DNA from: Pseudomonadota bacterium
GTDB taxonomy: Bacteria > Pseudomonadota > Alphaproteobacteria > Rhizobiales > Xanthobacteraceae
Length of the DNA: 11,524 nucleotides
Reading direction: 5' to 3'
Assembly (NCBI GenBank): GCA_021779635.1
Contig: JAJYAH010000150.1
Span: 1-11,524, forward strand
Below the pieces are notes generated by a model. That model saw only the letters and a program-made list of their open reading frames with translations, had not been told where the DNA came from and made no database searches. A program made the translations under genes and the position numbers. This document shows, piece by piece, positions 1 to 7,254 of the stretch; position 1 is the first letter of the stretch, and each line of letters begins with the position of its first letter.

Positions 1-312
1 ATGGTCGGCGATCCCGAGCTGTGCAAGCAGGCGAGCGACCTTCTGCTTGACCGGCACGGGATCTACGTCCAGCCGATCAATTATCCAACGGTTCCCCGCG
101 GCACCGAGCGATTGCGGATTACCCCTACCCCGGCGCATGACGTTCGGCTGATCGCGCAATTGGCTGGAGCCATGGTCTCGGTGTGGCACGAACTCGATCT
201 CCCGCTAGGCAATGATTCTCCGGAACAGATGACCAGCACGCCGACCTCCGTTTCTCGCCGCGTCAGCAACTCCCGTTATGGTTCAGCCGACAGAAGCAGT
301 GCGGCGCCATGA
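1..312 (+). CDS. hemA: 5-aminolevulinate synthase, C-terminal part (5' end outside window)
   Basis: This is the 3' end of the pyridoxal-phosphate enzyme that condenses glycine with succinyl-CoA to 5-aminolevulinate, the first step of haem and bacteriochlorophyll synthesis in Alphaproteobacteria (C4 pathway, cytoplasm). The visible part contains the strongly conserved C-terminal block HGIYVQPINYPTVPRGTERL followed by RITPTPAHD, which is diagnostic for ALAS within the alpha-oxoamine synthase family. The Met at base 1 is an internal residue: about three quarters of the protein, including the PLP lysine, lies upstream of the window. After the conserved HELDLPL the protein runs on for about 34 residues rich in Ser, Thr and Arg, longer than the short tail I expect for rhizobial HemA. 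Its stop overlaps the next gene by ATGA, which suggests translational coupling. Identity is secure; the tail length judgement is from memory of the family. Confidence 0.93.
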   Translation: MVGDPELCKQASDLLLDRHGIYVQPINYPTVPRGTERLRITPTPAHDVRLIAQLAGAMVSVWHELDLPLGNDSPEQMTSTPTSVSRRVSNSRYGSADRSSAAP

Positions 313-512
313 CGAAGAGCGTTATGCAGCGCTTTGCGAATCTCGTCGGCTCCAGACGCAAAAGGAGCGTTGCTGTTCTCAAAAAGGTCAACGGCGCGCA
401 CGTCAAGCTCGCAATCGTTGCGGCGGCTTCATTCATCCTGGCTTATGCGGTCGAGACCAACGCGATTCTCGCTCTGGAGTCATCGCATAATCTGTTTGAA
501 GTAATGCGCTAG
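309..512 (+). CDS. Small single-span membrane protein, unknown function
   Basis: A 67-residue protein whose start codon overlaps the hemA stop (ATGA at 309-312). It has a basic N-terminal half (clusters SRRKRS and LKK, residues about 15-26), then one hydrophobic span at about residues 34-56 (LAIVAAASFILAYAVETNAI), and a short acidic or polar tail ending in FEVMR. The positive-inside rule puts the N-terminus in the cytoplasm. No recognisable domain. Codon third positions are GC-rich like the neighbours, and the stop-start overlap supports a real gene. An internal ATG at 324 could also serve as start (62 residues). I do not recognise a function; co-transcription with hemA is inferred from the overlap. 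Confidence 0.6.
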   Translation: MTKSVMQRFANLVGSRRKRSVAVLKKVNGAHVKLAIVAAASFILAYAVETNAILALESSHNLFEVMR

Positions 513-733
513 CAGCGGCGATGCCGAGATGGATTCCAGGTTTGATTGCGCCGTCGATTTCTCCTCGTTTTCCTGCGTTGCATAACCATCCCGTCCACGC
601 ATCGACCTCACAAGCGTCTGCGGATTTTAAACCCGCTTTTAATGGTGACGCTGTTGCGCTCCCACTACATCAGACTGAGTAGCCCCGCGACAGCAGCGGT
701 GTTCTGGTTTGTTTGGTCCGACGGAGAACCATT
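513..733 (+). other. Intergenic region between hemA unit and RND operon
   Basis: A 221-bp stretch with no convincing coding region. It should contain the end of the hemA transcript and the promoter of the efflux operon. The only structured element I see is the 17-bp imperfect palindrome at 620-636, listed separately. I could not assign -35/-10 boxes with confidence. Confidence 0.5.
620..636. promoter_or_regulatory. 17-bp imperfect palindrome, candidate operator or weak terminator
   Basis: GCGGATTTTAAACCCGC: seven of eight arm positions pair around a central T, with an A/C mismatch at the fifth position. It lies about 100 bp before the GTG start of the secreted protein that opens the RND operon. 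Size and symmetry fit a dimeric repressor site such as those of TetR-type regulators of efflux pumps. However, the right arm is followed by CTTTTAA, so a short GC stem plus T-run acting as a weak terminator for the hemA unit is also possible. No regulator gene is in the window. Confidence 0.3.
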
Positions 734-985
734 GTGAGCAACTTTCTGGTCATACTGATTTTCGTATGCACAATTGCCTCAGACAATGCCATGGCTCAAG
801 ACGCGGGAATCATTCCTCCCACCGTACCGCCGGCGCCCGTCGGCCACGCACAACCGACGTCGGGGAGCTTTACGCTCAACTCCGCCGCCGACGAGAGCGA
901 ACAACGGCGCCTTTCAGCATTCGACGCCGAACAGCACAAACTGGACGAGATGCTCGACAAGAAGATGAACATCTGCCGCTGCTGA
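734..985 (+). CDS. Small secreted protein upstream of RND pump, unknown function
   Basis: An 83-residue protein with a Sec signal peptide. The hydrophobic core (FLVILIFVCTIAS) is followed by a signal-peptidase I site after AMA, leaving a mature protein of about 62 residues beginning QDAGIIPP. The mature part has a proline-rich start (IIPPTVPPAPVG), a short charged helix-like stretch (DESEQRRLSAFDAEQHKLDEMLDKK) and ends NICRC. I chose GTG at 734 because GGAGA at 723-727 sits six bases before it; an upstream in-frame TTG at 713 would add seven residues, mostly Arg, and has no such site. It precedes the RND permease by 79 bp on the same strand and is probably co-transcribed with it. No known domain; a periplasmic accessory role for the pump is only an inference from position. 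Confidence 0.65.
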   Translation: MSNFLVILIFVCTIASDNAMAQDAGIIPPTVPPAPVGHAQPTSGSFTLNSAADESEQRRLSAFDAEQHKLDEMLDKKMNICRC

Positions 986-1064
986 TGGCAACAGCACGGC
1001 CAAGCCTTGTCGCCGCGACAGCTTCCTTGCAAAACCAGACGACCGGACATTCACGGAACCCGAT

Positions 1065-4000
1065 ATGGGCATTGTTCGATTTGCACTGAGGTTTCCGCAC
1101 ACTTTCTATGTGCTGGCAGCGCTGATCCTGTTTCTTGGCTTCGCTGCCATCCGGGGGATGCCGACCGATATCTTTCCGGAAATCCGCATTCCGGTGGTGA
1201 CGGTCATCTGGCAATATACCGGTCTCACCACGCCGGAAATGGAACAACGCGTCAGCACTTACAGCCAGTATTCGATCAGCGCCAACGTCAACGGCATCAA
1301 GAACATGGAAGCGCAGACCCTCAATGGTCTGTCGATCCAGAAGATCTACTTCCAGCCCGACGTAAATCTCGACCTCGCCATCGCACAAGTCGTGTCCGCG
1401 ACCAATTCAATTCGCGCACTCATGCCACCCGGAATCGAGCCGCCAATCATCGTGCAGTTCAATGCGTCGAGCGTTCCGGTGCTGCAACTCAGCCTCAATT
1501 CGGACAACCTGAACGAACAGCAGCTCTACGATTTCGGCATCTACCGCGTTCGCCAGGAACTGGCGCCGGTTCCCGGCGTCACGCTACCGACGCCGGCCGG
1601 GGGCAAGTATCGGCAGATCATGGTCGATATCGACCCCGACAAACTGCTGTCCCGGGGATTGACGCCGCTCGACATCGTGAATGCGGTCAATACCCAGAAC
1701 CTGACGCTGCCGTCGGGAACCGCGAAGATCGGAAAACTCCAATATACGGTGCGAACCAACGCGACACCGGCGACGATCGACGATCTCAACCAAATGCCGG
1801 TCAAGTTCGCTAACGGTGCAACCATCTTGTTGAAGGATGTGGCGCAGGTACGGGACGGAGCGCTTGTGCAGCAGAACGTCGTCCGCGCGGACGGCCACCG
1901 CTCGGTCCTGCTCAGCGTCATCAAGAACGGCAATGCCTCCACCCTGGCGGTCGTCGATGGCGTGAAGCAGGCTCTGCAGACGATCCGCGCCGCCGCGCCG
2001 GCTGGACTCAAGATTACGGAGCTGTTCGATCAGTCGGTGTTCGTCACTAACTCGGTCAATGGCGTGCTGCGCGAAGGCGCGATCGCTGCAGGCCTCACCG
2101 CGTTGATGATCCTGATCTTCCTTGGTTCGTGGCGCTCGACCCTGGTGGTGATGATCTCGATCCCGCTTGCGATCCTGTCCTCGCTCATCGTGCTGTACTT
2201 TCTCGGCGAGACCTTGAACACCATGACGCTCGGCGGCCTTGCACTGGCGGTCGGCATATTGGTCGACGACTCGACCGTCACGATCGAAAACACCCATCGT
2301 TTGTGGACCGAGGAGCACATGCCGCTTTCCGAGGCGACGCTGCACGGCGCCGCCGAGATCGCGGTGCCGACGCTGGTTTCTACCCTCGCCATCAGTTGCG
2401 TGTTCACTTCCGTGGTGTTCCTCGACGGGCCGGCCAAGTACCTGTTCACGCCACTTGGACTTGCCGTCGTATTTGCGATGCTGGCTTCCTACGGATTGTC
2501 GCGGACCCTGACGCCGATCACGATCGGCTTGTTGCTCAAGGGTGAGCGTCATGGCACGGACGACGGGACCCCAGCGGGCTTCTTCTCGCGGATCACTGCC
2601 GCATTCGACCGCGGCTTCGAGCGTCTGCGTGATGGCTATATGAGAACCCTCACGCTTCTGCTTCGTGAGCGGGCCATCGTGCCTGTCGTCGCGGTGTTGA
2701 TCCTCAGCCTCGGCGCAGGAATGTCGATGCTCGTTGGCCGGGACTTTTTCCCGCTGATTGACGGCGGCCAGATCCAGCTTCACGTTCGCGCTCCCGCCGG
2801 GACCCGCATCGAAAGCACCGAGGCGATATTCCAGAGGGTCGAGGACAAGATCCGCGAAGTCATTCCGGACAAGGACCGCGGGCTCATTATCGACAATATC
2901 GGGCTGCCGGCGCGAGCCTACAATCTGGCATTCGCGGACGGTTCCACAATCGGAATCAATGATGGCGTCATCCAGGTGGCGCTCAAGGAAGGCCACAAGC
3001 CGACCGCCGACTACGTCAAAAACTTGCGTGAGGTGCTGCCCGCTTCGTTCCCCGAGGACACCTTCTATTTCCAGGCCGCCGATATCGTGACGCAGATTCT
3101 GAACTTCGGATTGCCGGCGCAGATCGACGTCCGGACGGTCGGCACCGGCCTCAACAACCTAGCGGTTGCAAAGAAGCTCCGTCAGCGCCTCGCCGCGATT
3201 CCCGGCATCGCCGACGCACACTTGCAGCAGGAGGTCGACGGTCCGGCGTTCTACGCCCAGATTGATCGGACCCGGGCCGCACAGCTTGGCCTCAATGCCA
3301 GCACGATTGCCACCAACATCAACGTCAGTCTGAGTTCGTCGGTACAGGTATCGCCCAATTTCTGGACCGATCAGAGTTCGGGGATTCCGTATTATCTGGC
3401 CGTGCAAACGCCCGAATACAAAGTAAACTCGCTGAATGCGCTCGGGAACACGCCGGTTTCAACCTCGCTGGCGGTCAGCGGCCAAACCGTCCCGGGCATG
3501 CTCAGCAATGTCGCGACGTTCAAGCGCGACAAAGTCGCCACCAACTCCAACCAGAGCAATATCCAGCCAGTTTTCGACGTCTACGCCAGCGTGCAGGGCC
3601 GCGATCTCGGCGGTATCGCGGCCGACATCAATAAAGTGACAACGCAGCTGCAGAAGGCACTTAAGCCCGGCAATTCAATCCAGGTGACTGGCCAGATCCA
3701 GAGCATGAACGATTCGTTCCGGAACCTGGGCATCGGGCTGCTGTTTGCCGCGGTCTTCGTCTACCTGTTGATGGTCGTGAACTATCAGACCTTTGGCGAC
3801 CCGTTCGTGGTGATCCTCGCTTTGCCGGCAACGCTCTGCGGCATCGTCACAATGCTGTTCATTACCGGCACCACGCTGAACGTCCCATCGCTGATGGGGG
3901 CGATCATGGCAGTCGGCGTCGCTTCCGCGAACTCGATTCTGCTGGTGACCTTCGCGCGCGAACAGCAATTGAAAGGGCACTCCGCCTTCGAGGCCGCACT

Positions 4001-4241
4001 CAGTGCCGGCCATACCCGAATCCGTCCGGTGCTGATGACGGCGGCCGCGATGATCGTCGGCATGATCCCGATGGCGATCGGCGGCGCCGGCGAGGAACAG
4101 AACGCCGCGCTTGCGCGCGCCGTCATCGGCGGCCTGCTTTTCGCGACGCCGACGACGTTGCTGATCGTACCTTACCTGTTCGCCATGCTGCGCAAGGGCA
4201 ACGACGGAAAGCCTCACCACGGCGTATTCGAGGAAATCTAG
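1065..4241 (+). CDS. RND-family efflux pump, inner-membrane permease (HAE1/AcrB-like)
   Basis: A 1058-residue proton-driven inner-membrane exporter of the AcrB/MexB superfamily, which as a trimer takes substrates from the periplasm or membrane and passes them to an adaptor and outer-membrane channel. It shows the expected order: TM1 (FYVLAALILFLGFAAI) leading into MPTDIFPEI, first periplasmic porter domain, TM2-TM6, the cytoplasmic loop, TM7, second porter domain, then TM8-TM12. TM4 carries the proton-relay pair in GILVDDSTVTIEN (Asp401-Asp402), and TM11 has RIRPVLMT. TM10 reads GVASANSILLVTFARE, with Ala955 where AcrB has the essential Lys940. Length is normal for HAE-type pumps. The start at 1065 has only a weak ribosome site (CGGA at 1054-1057) but fits the family's N-terminus. 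The adaptor gene follows two bases after the stop. Substrate cannot be deduced; the absence of CusA-type metal motifs argues against a heavy-metal pump. Confidence 0.95.
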   Translation: MGIVRFALRFPHTFYVLAALILFLGFAAIRGMPTDIFPEIRIPVVTVIWQYTGLTTPEMEQRVSTYSQYSISANVNGIKNMEAQTLNGLSIQKIYFQPDVNLDLAIAQVVSATNSIRALMPPGIEPPIIVQFNASSVPVLQLSLNSDNLNEQQLYDFGIYRVRQELAPVPGVTLPTPAGGKYRQIMVDIDPDKLLSRGLTPLDIVNAVNTQNLTLPSGTAKIGKLQYTVRTNATPATIDDLNQMPVKFANGATILLKDVAQVRDGALVQQNVVRADGHRSVLLSVIKNGNASTLAVVDGVKQALQTIRAAAPAGLKITELFDQSVFVTNSVNGVLREGAIAAGLTALMILIFLGSWRSTLVVMISIPLAILSSLIVLYFLGETLNTMTLGGLALAVGILVDDSTVTIENTHRLWTEEHMPLSEATLHGAAEIAVPTLVSTLAISCVFTSVVFLDGPAKYLFTPLGLAVVFAMLASYGLSRTLTPITIGLLLKGERHGTDDGTPAGFFSRITAAFDRGFERLRDGYMRTLTLLLRERAIVPVVAVLILSLGAGMSMLVGRDFFPLIDGGQIQLHVRAPAGTRIESTEAIFQRVEDKIREVIPDKDRGLIIDNIGLPARAYNLAFADGSTIGINDGVIQVALKEGHKPTADYVKNLREVLPASFPEDTFYFQAADIVTQILNFGLPAQIDVRTVGTGLNNLAVAKKLRQRLAAIPGIADAHLQQEVDGPAFYAQIDRTRAAQLGLNASTIATNINVSLSSSVQVSPNFWTDQSSGIPYYLAVQTPEYKVNSLNALGNTPVSTSLAVSGQTVPGMLSNVATFKRDKVATNSNQSNIQPVFDVYASVQGRDLGGIAADINKVTTQLQKALKPGNSIQVTGQIQSMNDSFRNLGIGLLFAAVFVYLLMVVNYQTFGDPFVVILALPATLCGIVTMLFITGTTLNVPSLMGAIMAVGVASANSILLVTFAREQQLKGHSAFEAALSAGHTRIRPVLMTAAAMIVGMIPMAIGGAGEEQNAALARAVIGGLLFATPTTLLIVPYLFAMLRKGNDGKPHHGVFEEI

Positions 4242-4243
4242 CA

Positions 4244-5518
4244 ATGACCGAGAGCAGTATGCGGCCGAAAAGAGAAGTTGTTCAGGATCGGCTTGATCCC
4301 GACACCGATCGGGTGGTTGCGTTACCGAACGCAACGCCCCCCAAGCGGCGACGTAATTACGGAGGCACACTATTCGGCGGAACTGCGTTATTCTTGCTCT
4401 TGAGCGGCCTCGGAATAGGCGGCTGGCGCCATTACCAGGACGAACTCGCGGTCGCGGCCACCGCAGAAGAGAGCCGAACCGCTGTTCCCGAGGTTCGCGT
4501 CGCGACGGTCCGCGCTAGCGACAGTAAGATCACCGTCAGCCTGCCCGCCACGACGGCGGCGTTTGAGGCGGCGAATATTTTTGCGCGCACCAGCGGCTAT
4601 ATCGAAAAACGCTACGTCGATATCGGCGATCGGGTCAAGGCCGGCGCCCTGCTGGCGGAAATCACCGCTCCTGAACTCGACCACCAAATCGCGCAAGCTA
4701 AGGCGACACTGGCCCAGAATCAGTCGACGTTGCAGCAGACCGAGGCAAGCCGGGATCTCGCCGACGTCACCAATGGGCGCGACAGCAAACTGGTCAAGCA
4801 GGGTTGGCTCACGCTTCAGCAGGGCGACAATGATCGCCTGACCTTGCAGGCACAGCAAGCAGCAGTGGGAGTGGCTCAGTCCAATATCACCGCCCAGGAA
4901 GCCCAGATTCGGATCCTTGGGCAGGAGAAAGCCTACCAGCGCGTCATAGCGCCGTTCGACGGCGTGATCACACAGCGCAACATCGACAACGGCAGCCTGG
5001 TGACATCAGGATCGACCTTCATGTTCACTCTGATGCATCCTGACGTGATCCGCACCCAGGTGTTCGTCCCCCAGGACGAGGCCTTCGGACTTGGGCCTGG
5101 CGTCGATGCGGTGGTCCGCGTTCCGGAAATTCCGGGTCGCAGCTTTCCCGGCAAGGTCACGCGCATCGCGAGCGCGTTGCAGCCCGGCAGCCGTACGCTG
5201 CTGACTGAAATCGACGTCCCCAACCCGGACGGCGCACTAAGCCCCGGCATTTATTGCACCGTCGAGTTGTTCATTCCGCGCAAGACACCATCGATGATCA
5301 TACCGTCCGACGCGGTCATATTCGATGAGAACGGCCTGCATGTCGCGGTCGTCAAGAATGGCACCGCTCATCTGCAGAAGATCGCAATCGCGCGTGACTT
5401 CGGTACGGAAGTCGAAGTGCACGACGGCGTCAAGCCGGGCGATCAGGTGATCCTCAACCCGATGATCGACTTGGCGGACGGCAGCAAAGTCACGGCGCGC
5501 AAACCGGCGACAAGCTAG
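4244..5518 (+). CDS. RND efflux periplasmic adaptor subunit (membrane fusion protein)
   Basis: A 424-residue HlyD/AcrA-type adaptor that links the RND permease to an outer-membrane channel. Residues 1-38 are a charged cytoplasmic tail ending in KRRRN, and residues about 40-60 (GGTLFGGTALFLLLSGLGIG) form a membrane anchor, so it is tethered by a helix and not by a lipoprotein lipid: no lipobox Cys is seen. The first half of the biotinyl-lipoyl domain is at about 112-138 (ARTSGYIEKRYVDIGDRVKAG), an alpha-helical hairpin follows to about 225, and the second lipoyl half is VIAPFDGVITQR (from Val234). Beta-barrel and membrane-proximal domains follow (FPGKVTRIASALQPGSRTLL). It starts two bases after the permease stop, with GAGGAA at 4230-4235 as ribosome site inside the permease gene, so translation is tightly coupled. 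Here the permease precedes the adaptor, the reverse of acrAB order. Confidence 0.94.
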   Translation: MTESSMRPKREVVQDRLDPDTDRVVALPNATPPKRRRNYGGTLFGGTALFLLLSGLGIGGWRHYQDELAVAATAEESRTAVPEVRVATVRASDSKITVSLPATTAAFEAANIFARTSGYIEKRYVDIGDRVKAGALLAEITAPELDHQIAQAKATLAQNQSTLQQTEASRDLADVTNGRDSKLVKQGWLTLQQGDNDRLTLQAQQAAVGVAQSNITAQEAQIRILGQEKAYQRVIAPFDGVITQRNIDNGSLVTSGSTFMFTLMHPDVIRTQVFVPQDEAFGLGPGVDAVVRVPEIPGRSFPGKVTRIASALQPGSRTLLTEIDVPNPDGALSPGIYCTVELFIPRKTPSMIIPSDAVIFDENGLHVAVVKNGTAHLQKIAIARDFGTEVEVHDGVKPGDQVILNPMIDLADGSKVTARKPATS

Positions 5519-5540
5519 ATCGGGCGCGGAGGCAATCATA

Positions 5541-6467
5541 ATGCGACGCTGGCCATTCATAGCGGCAGCCCTTCTGCTCGGTTCTAACGCGAGCCTGGCG
5601 CAGGTCTCCAGCATCGGCACCACGGCCATGGGGCTTTCATCGACGCCTGGGGCGATCGTGACTTCCCCGCTTAATGGCCCGAGTCCGTTCTCGGCGACGA
5701 CCCAGCCGGGTGCTCCCGACACGACATTGGCGCCGGTGCCGCTGGCTTCTGATCCCACGATTCCGGGGACGGTTGTGACGTGTTCCGCACCGACAGGGCA
5801 AATCACGCCTGGAACTACGACAGTGCCAGTTACTTCGCCACCGTTAGTGGCTGGGACCAACGCAATGACCGCATCGAATTCCGCGGTGTCGACGGCATCA
5901 GCAGTCCCGGCCAGCTCTTCCATTTCCGCAAACGGAAGCACGGTGGTGGTTGTGCCGTCAGCTTCAGTAGCGGCGATACCGGCGCCGCTGCCGCCCGTAA
6001 TACAAAATCCGCCGTCGCCCCCCACTACGGCCATACCTGTACCGACGTCATCGACGGGACTGAGCCCGGTCCCCACATCGATCATGACACCTGCGGCACC
6101 GTTGGGTACCATTCGCACGCCAATCGTCCTCACCACGACCGGGAACCTTCCGCCAACGACCCCGCTTGGCAGCCCCTCGGTTACCGTATGCAGCTCTTTG
6201 CCGGGAGGCACGCCGACCAACGGCGCCGCTTTACCGCTCTCAACGCCCGAAATTCCGGCGAACCCGCCACCCGGTACGATTCAGCAAGCCGTCACGCAGC
6301 TTGGCGGCACCAGCATCGATCCGACAATGGCGGTTATGCCAACGCCGAACACATCGGCATGCGCCGAGTGTACGACGATGAATCTGGCGACGCCCGGCAC
6401 AATGGCACCTGCCAACGCCACGGGCGCCGCGGCAACGCCGGGCGTATCGCCGCCGCCCGGCTGCTGA
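5541..6467 (+). CDS. Secreted Pro/Thr/Ser/Ala-rich low-complexity protein, unknown function
   Basis: A 308-residue protein with a clear Sec signal peptide (WPFIAAALLLGSNASLAQ, cleavage likely after SLA). It starts with an excellent ribosome site, GGAGG at 5528-5532, eight bases before the ATG and 22 bases after the adaptor stop, so it belongs to the efflux operon. The mature chain is almost wholly Pro, Thr, Ser, Ala, Gly and Val, with irregular PVPTS/PGTTTVP-like segments, very few charged residues, and five cysteines including ACAEC near residue 275 and a terminal Cys (PPPGC). No globular domain is visible; it is probably extended or disordered in the periplasm or outside the cell. Possibilities include an envelope spacer, a surface protein, or a pump accessory. 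Long open frames on the other strand and in the +2 frame here are by-products of the composition. No outer-membrane factor homology is seen. Confidence 0.8.
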   Translation: MRRWPFIAAALLLGSNASLAQVSSIGTTAMGLSSTPGAIVTSPLNGPSPFSATTQPGAPDTTLAPVPLASDPTIPGTVVTCSAPTGQITPGTTTVPVTSPPLVAGTNAMTASNSAVSTASAVPASSSISANGSTVVVVPSASVAAIPAPLPPVIQNPPSPPTTAIPVPTSSTGLSPVPTSIMTPAAPLGTIRTPIVLTTTGNLPPTTPLGSPSVTVCSSLPGGTPTNGAALPLSTPEIPANPPPGTIQQAVTQLGGTSIDPTMAVMPTPNTSACAECTTMNLATPGTMAPANATGAAATPGVSPPPGC

Positions 6468-6646
6468 TGCAAACTACATCCGCAGTTGGCGTACGGCACG
6501 AGGGCGGAAGTTATTTCGGCGTACCTGTGAGCAATTTCCGAGGATAGAAACAAAATAACCGTGCCTCGCCCAAGACCACCGGTGCTTTGACGACTTTGGA
6601 AGGCTAACCCTTCTATTTAATTGAAAACGACTAACTCGGCAAAGAT

Positions 6647-6664
6647 TTGTAGGTAACTTGTAGG
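6647..6664. repeat. Direct repeat TTGTAGG-N4-TTGTAGG upstream of dps
   Basis: Two identical heptamers, TTGTAGG at 6647-6653 and again at 6658-6664, with an 11-base period, about one helical turn. They lie about 70-85 bp before the dps start, in the right place for an activator or response-regulator site on one face of the helix. The assignment is by position and spacing only; chance occurrence in a 265-bp gap is possible. Confidence 0.3.
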
Positions 6665-6732
6665 CATCTCAGACGACTCGATCTCGCCTACGGTCGAAAG
6701 GCCACAGACCAACGATCGATGAGGTCACTCAC

Positions 6733-7227
6733 ATGTTACAGAGAACGTCGGCGAAAATTCGTACGGACCTTTCCGAAAACACGGTTCATGACATTTCGGA
6801 AGCACTGCGGCTGCTTCTCTCGGACGCGTTCGCGTTGTATCTCAAAACCAAGAACTTTCACTGGCATATGTCGGGCCCGCATTTCCGCGATTATCATTTG
6901 ATGCTGGATGAGCAGGGTGACCAGATATTCTCCATGACGGATGCCATTGCTGAACGAGCTCGAAAGATAGGCGGCACAACCATTCGCTCGATCGGGCCAA
7001 TCTCGCGCCTTCAGCGTATCACGGACAACGACGCCGAATACGTCGAGCCGCTCCATATGATAGCTCAGCTTCGCGACGATAATGCGGTACTGACTCACAG
7101 CATGCGTGAGACGCATTCGCTATGTGACGCCGCCGGGGACGTCGCCACAGCGAGCTTGCTGGAGAACTGGATTGACGAATCTGAGAGGCGCAGCTGGTTC
7201 CTCTTCGAATGCGGTCAGCATCGCTGA
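6733..7227 (+). CDS. dps: Dps-family ferritin-like DNA-protection protein
   Basis: A 164-residue miniferritin that normally assembles as a cytoplasmic dodecamer, oxidises Fe(II) with hydrogen peroxide, stores the iron and in many species binds DNA. The inter-subunit ferroxidase residues are all present at canonical spacing: His43 in NFHWHMSGPHF, His55 in DYHLMLDE, and Asp70 and Glu74 in TDAIAERA (intervals 12, 15 and 4, as in Listeria Dps). Length is typical. The start is set by GAGGT at 6721-6725, seven bases before the ATG. The basic N-terminus (QRTSAKIRTD) could contact DNA but is short. The C-terminus ends ECGQHR without an obvious lysine-rich tail. A 62-residue gene follows after 27 bases and is probably co-transcribed. 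Stress-responsive expression is expected, but I could not identify an EcfG-type promoter (GGAAC/GTT) with correct spacing. Confidence 0.93.
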   Translation: MLQRTSAKIRTDLSENTVHDISEALRLLLSDAFALYLKTKNFHWHMSGPHFRDYHLMLDEQGDQIFSMTDAIAERARKIGGTTIRSIGPISRLQRITDNDAEYVEPLHMIAQLRDDNAVLTHSMRETHSLCDAAGDVATASLLENWIDESERRSWFLFECGQHR

Positions 7228-7254
7228 AACCGAGGCGCGCGCCAGGAGACACCC

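Noticed and set aside
713..733. TTG at 713 as start of the small secreted protein
   Set aside because: It would prepend an Arg-rich stretch with no ribosome site, whereas GTG 734 has GGAGA at ideal spacing and gives a normal signal peptide.
1584..2996. 470-codon minus-strand open frame inside the RND gene
   Set aside because: It lies wholly antisense to an unmistakable RND permease, is full of Arg/His/Gln/Asp without domains, and is a typical GC-rich shadow.
5237..6220. 327-codon open frame on the minus strand, Val/Gly/Thr-rich
   Set aside because: It is antisense to the adaptor's end and most of the secreted low-complexity gene, has no ribosome site, and its composition mirrors the repetitive GC-rich codons of the plus strand. 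The plus-strand gene has a signal peptide and a strong GGAGG site.
5780..6547. 255-codon frame in +2 relative to the secreted protein
   Set aside because: No ribosome site, no signal peptide or domain, and it overlaps the better supported frame.
6599..6613. GAAGG-CTAAC-CCTTC hairpin followed by TATTTAATT, a possible terminator after the efflux operon
   Set aside because: The stem is only five base pairs with no clean T-run and lies 130 bp after the gene; too weak to call.
6541..6732. EcfG (GGAAC...GTT) promoter for dps
   Set aside because: A GGAAG occurs near 6598 but no GTT-type -10 box follows at 16-17 bases.
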